64,000 bases of DNA, taken from contig NZ_HE978538.1 of assembly GCF_000311785.1 (NCBI RefSeq), positions 86,223 through 150,222 on the forward strand, read 5' to 3'. Each line of letters starts with the position of its first letter. Within the stretch, counting starts at the first letter, position 1. The notes below the pieces were generated by a model. That model saw only the letters and a program-made list of their open reading frames with translations, did no database searches and had not been told where the DNA came from. The position numbers and the translations under genes are program-made. Source of the DNA: Brevibacillus massiliensis (GTDB lineage: Bacteria; Bacillota; Bacilli; Brevibacillales; Brevibacillaceae). Shown one piece after another: positions 61,768 to 64,000 of this stretch.

Positions 61768-62802
61768 GTGAAAAAGAGAGTCTACACACTTGCGGCAAGC
61801 ATACTGCTGCCATTTTTGCTGCTGACCGGCTGCGCTTCCAACGGTGCGGCCCCGGCGGACAAGCAAACGGAAAGAACGCCGGCAGCGAGCGGACAGCAGG
61901 CAGGCCAGGCATCGGATGTACTGTCGCTGAAAATGGGCTTGCAGCCTTGGCTGGGCAATGGTCCGTGGTGGATCGCCGAAAAGAAAGGCATGTTTGAGAA
62001 ACACGGTCTGAAGGTAGAACTGGTCTCGTTCGTGCAAGATGCTGACATGAATGCGGCCTTTTTATCCGATAACGTTCAGGCGGCCAACCTGGCTACCCAT
62101 ACGACGATCCGCATGGTGGCCAAGAATAACCTGGACGTCAAGGGAATCATCTACATGGACGAATCGCAGGATGCGGACGCGATCCTCGCTTCCAAGGATA
62201 TAGCCGGTGTGGAACAGCTGAAGGGAAAAAAGGTGGCGTTTGAGGAAGGCACGACTTCCGATTTGCTGCTGCAGCAGGCGCTAAAAGAAAAGGGCATGAA
62301 GAAGCAGGATGTGGAGACGGTCTTTATGCCGGCAGCCAACGCGGGGCTGTCTTTGATCCCGGGGCAAGTGGATGCGGCTGTCACCTATGCTCCATTCATC
62401 CACGAGGTGCTGGACAAGGGCAAAGACAAGGGCCTGCACGTGGTTTACTCCGGGAAAAATGCTCCTGGGCTGATCAGCGACATCGTCGTCTTGAAATCTG
62501 AATACCTCAGCCAACACCCCGATGCCAAGGAAAAATTGCGCCAGGTATGGGACGAGGCGCTGGAGTACTGGAAGGCGAACGAGCAGGAGGGCAATGAGAT
62601 CGTGGCTGCCGGCAGCGGCAGCAAGCCGGAAGAGCTGCCGCCAATCCTGGAAGGGTTGAAATTCTACTCGACAAAAGAAACCGCCGACTTGGCCGCATCG
62701 GGCAAATTGGCGGAAACGGTGAAAAATATCCACAGTTTGATGGTGGAGAGTGAAGGCTTGAAAGCGGATATCGATTTGGATCACATGCTCGACATGCAAT
62801 AA
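61768..62802 (+). CDS. NitT/TauT-type ABC substrate-binding lipoprotein
   Basis: 344 aa. Lipobox LLLTGC with Cys22, Ala/Gln-rich tether, then SsuA/TauA/ThiY-like fold (LKMGLQPWLGNGPWWIAEKK; HGLKVELVSFVQDADMNAAF; GKKVAFEEGTTSDLLLQQAL; VDAAVTYAPFIHEVL). The GTG start is preceded by AGAGGGG. TTATCA/TGATAA, an inverted repeat at 61706-61725, lies in the promoter region. Candidate ligands are sulfonates, nitrate or pyrimidine-type compounds. Confidence 0.9.
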   Translation: MKKRVYTLAASILLPFLLLTGCASNGAAPADKQTERTPAASGQQAGQASDVLSLKMGLQPWLGNGPWWIAEKKGMFEKHGLKVELVSFVQDADMNAAFLSDNVQAANLATHTTIRMVAKNNLDVKGIIYMDESQDADAILASKDIAGVEQLKGKKVAFEEGTTSDLLLQQALKEKGMKKQDVETVFMPAANAGLSLIPGQVDAAVTYAPFIHEVLDKGKDKGLHVVYSGKNAPGLISDIVVLKSEYLSQHPDAKEKLRQVWDEALEYWKANEQEGNEIVAAGSGSKPEELPPILEGLKFYSTKETADLAASGKLAETVKNIHSLMVESEGLKADIDLDHMLDMQ

Positions 62803-62826
62803 TGCGAAACAGATAGGGGCTGTAAT

Positions 62827-63591
62827 ATGACACGCAACACGTGGTATTCCTTCCTGGGTGTCTTTCTGGTGCTCTTCGCCTGGGTGGTTGTCACCTACGG
62901 AAACATCATCGACCCGCTGTTTTTGCCATCTCCCGGCGACGTGCTGAGGGCGGCGAGTCAGGAGATTAAGGAAGGGATCCTGTTCTCCGACATTGGCGTC
63001 AGCTTTTACCGCATCCTGATGGGGTTCTTGATCTCTACGGCGCTGGCTTTGCCGATCGGCGTGATGATGGGCACGTCCAAAGCGTGGATGTCGTTTTGGG
63101 AGCCGCTGGTGGGGCTGGTGCGGTATATGCCGGCGGTGGCGTTTGTCCCGCTGTCGATCCTCTGGTTCGGCACCACCGACGGGCAAAAGTTTTTTATCTT
63201 GTTTTTGGGCGTGTTTTTCCAGGAGGTCATCATGATCGCCGACAACTGTAAAACGGTCAACCGTTCCCTGGTCGAGGTCGGCATGACCCTTGGCTTCTCG
63301 CGCTTGGAGATCGTCAGGGAGATCATCCTCAAAGCTGCGATGCCAGGCATCATGGACACCTTTCGCACGACCTGGGGTTGGGCCTGGACGTACCTGGTCG
63401 TCGCGGAACTGGTAGCTGCTTCAGAGGGGCTGGGCTTTCGCATCATGCAGGCGCAGCGCTATCTGGAGACGGATCGGATCATCCTCGGAATCCTTGTCAT
63501 CGGAATCCTGGGCCTGGTGACCGATCTCTTGTTCAAACGATTGTACACCCGCCTGTTCCCGTGGAAAGAATCAGAGCGCATCAAGGGGTAG
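62827..63591 (+). CDS. NitT/TauT-type ABC permease
   Basis: 254 aa, six helices, with the EAA loop (VEVGMTLGFSRLEIVREIIL) and the family motif VGLVRYMPAVAFVPLSILWF. It begins 24 bp after the binding-protein gene and is followed by the ATPase. Confidence 0.92.
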   Translation: MTRNTWYSFLGVFLVLFAWVVVTYGNIIDPLFLPSPGDVLRAASQEIKEGILFSDIGVSFYRILMGFLISTALALPIGVMMGTSKAWMSFWEPLVGLVRYMPAVAFVPLSILWFGTTDGQKFFILFLGVFFQEVIMIADNCKTVNRSLVEVGMTLGFSRLEIVREIILKAAMPGIMDTFRTTWGWAWTYLVVAELVAASEGLGFRIMQAQRYLETDRIILGILVIGILGLVTDLLFKRLYTRLFPWKESERIKG

Positions 63592-63610
63592 ATCGGGGAG
63601 GAGGTTCGCC

Positions 63611-64000
63611 TTGAAAGAGGTTAGACTGGCAGCAGAAAAGGTAAGCAAGCGGTTTGTCAGCAATAAACAGGAAATCACTGCGCTCGCCGACGTAAGCCTG
63701 ACAATCGGCAAGCAGGAATTCGTTTCTCTCTTGGGGCCGTCCGGATGCGGCAAATCTACGTTCCTACGGCTGGTAGCCGGCCTGGATGACTATCAAGAAG
63801 GGCAGCTCGTCCTGGATGGCAAGCCGATCACCCATGCGGGGCGGGATCGCGGCGTCGTTTTTCAGCAGTATAGCTTGGTTCCGTGGTTTCACGCCTGGGA
63901 AAATGTCGCCTTTGCCTTGAAAAAGGATCCGACGATCAGCAAGGCGGAAAAAAAGGAGCTGGCCTTTCACTTTTTGAAGCTGGTAGGGCTCGAAGGCTTC
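63611..64000 (+). CDS. NitT/TauT-type ABC ATPase, cut by window end
   Basis: First 130 codons of the ATPase: Walker A LGPSGCGKSTFLRLVAGL, Q-loop VVFQQYSLVPWFHAWENVAF. TTG start 8 nt after GGAGGAGG. The signature and Walker B lie beyond 64000. Confidence 0.92.
   Translation, partial: MKEVRLAAEKVSKRFVSNKQEITALADVSLTIGKQEFVSLLGPSGCGKSTFLRLVAGLDDYQEGQLVLDGKPITHAGRDRGVVFQQYSLVPWFHAWENVAFALKKDPTISKAEKKELAFHFLKLVGLEGF

Noticed and set aside
1-64000. CRISPR array, tRNA or rRNA genes, prophage or integrative element
   Set aside because: No regularly spaced repeats, no tRNA-like cloverleaf or rRNA sequence, and no integrase, capsid or transposase proteins were seen on either strand.

Overview
The window looks like chromosomal DNA of a spore-former-type Bacillota, most like Brevibacillus/Paenibacillus. 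This is inferred from the genes, not from a database match: strong AGGAGG-type ribosome sites, frequent TTG/GTG starts, textbook sigma-A promoters, lipoproteins with short lipoboxes, and Bacillus-like Des desaturase, GltC, HelD and catabolic glutamate dehydrogenase. I see no rRNA, tRNA, CRISPR array or phage module. The gene order reads as accessory metabolism plus antibiotic/envelope defence.

1-10 kb: a palindromic element, topB, then a decayed sugar or polyol locus. In it an MFS permease, a SorC-type regulator, a 2-hydroxyacid dehydrogenase and an FGGY kinase are all broken, and only the class II aldolase is intact. Next comes a VanR/VanS-like two-component pair whose regulator has an in-frame amber codon, a VanY-like lipoprotein D,D-carboxypeptidase, and a des-type desaturase. 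10-15.3 kb: a GntR regulator and a glycolate/lactate oxidase operon in the order glcE-glcF-glcD. 15.7-24.4 kb: a quinone-oxidoreductase-like enzyme, a VOC protein, then a LacI-controlled operon of a ribose-type ABC importer with DhaK and DhaL, and a convergent CarD-like regulator.

24.7-32.3 kb: a YhhQ-type queuosine-precursor transporter; then a PuuE/imidase-like deacetylase-fold hydrolase, a nitrilase-family amidase, a YesM/YesN-type two-component system and an MFS permease. Together these look like a catabolic unit for a cyclic imide or amide. 32.3-38.3 kb: an IclR regulator divergent from a PotABCD-like ABC importer followed by an M20 metallopeptidase, with a 37-bp palindrome at the promoter. 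38.3-44.8 kb, minus strand: mscL and a complete D-Ala-D-Ser type glycopeptide-resistance set in the order vanR-vanS-vanG-vanXY-vanT.

45-55 kb: a frameshifted DUF1254 gene, HelD, a divergent promoter with a possible short transcript, a frameshifted EamA transporter, a MATE exporter, and a MarR-led operon for a heterodimeric ABC multidrug exporter. 55-64 kb: glutamate dehydrogenase divergent from a GltC homologue, a sulfatase-family hydrolase, a DUF3298-type protein, MgtE, and a NitT/TauT-type ABC importer whose ATPase runs off the window end.

The best leads are the complete vanG-type operon together with the separate VanRS-VanY locus, the candidate imide-degradation cluster, and the DhaK-DhaL kinase pair tied to an ABC importer with no phosphotransferase partner.
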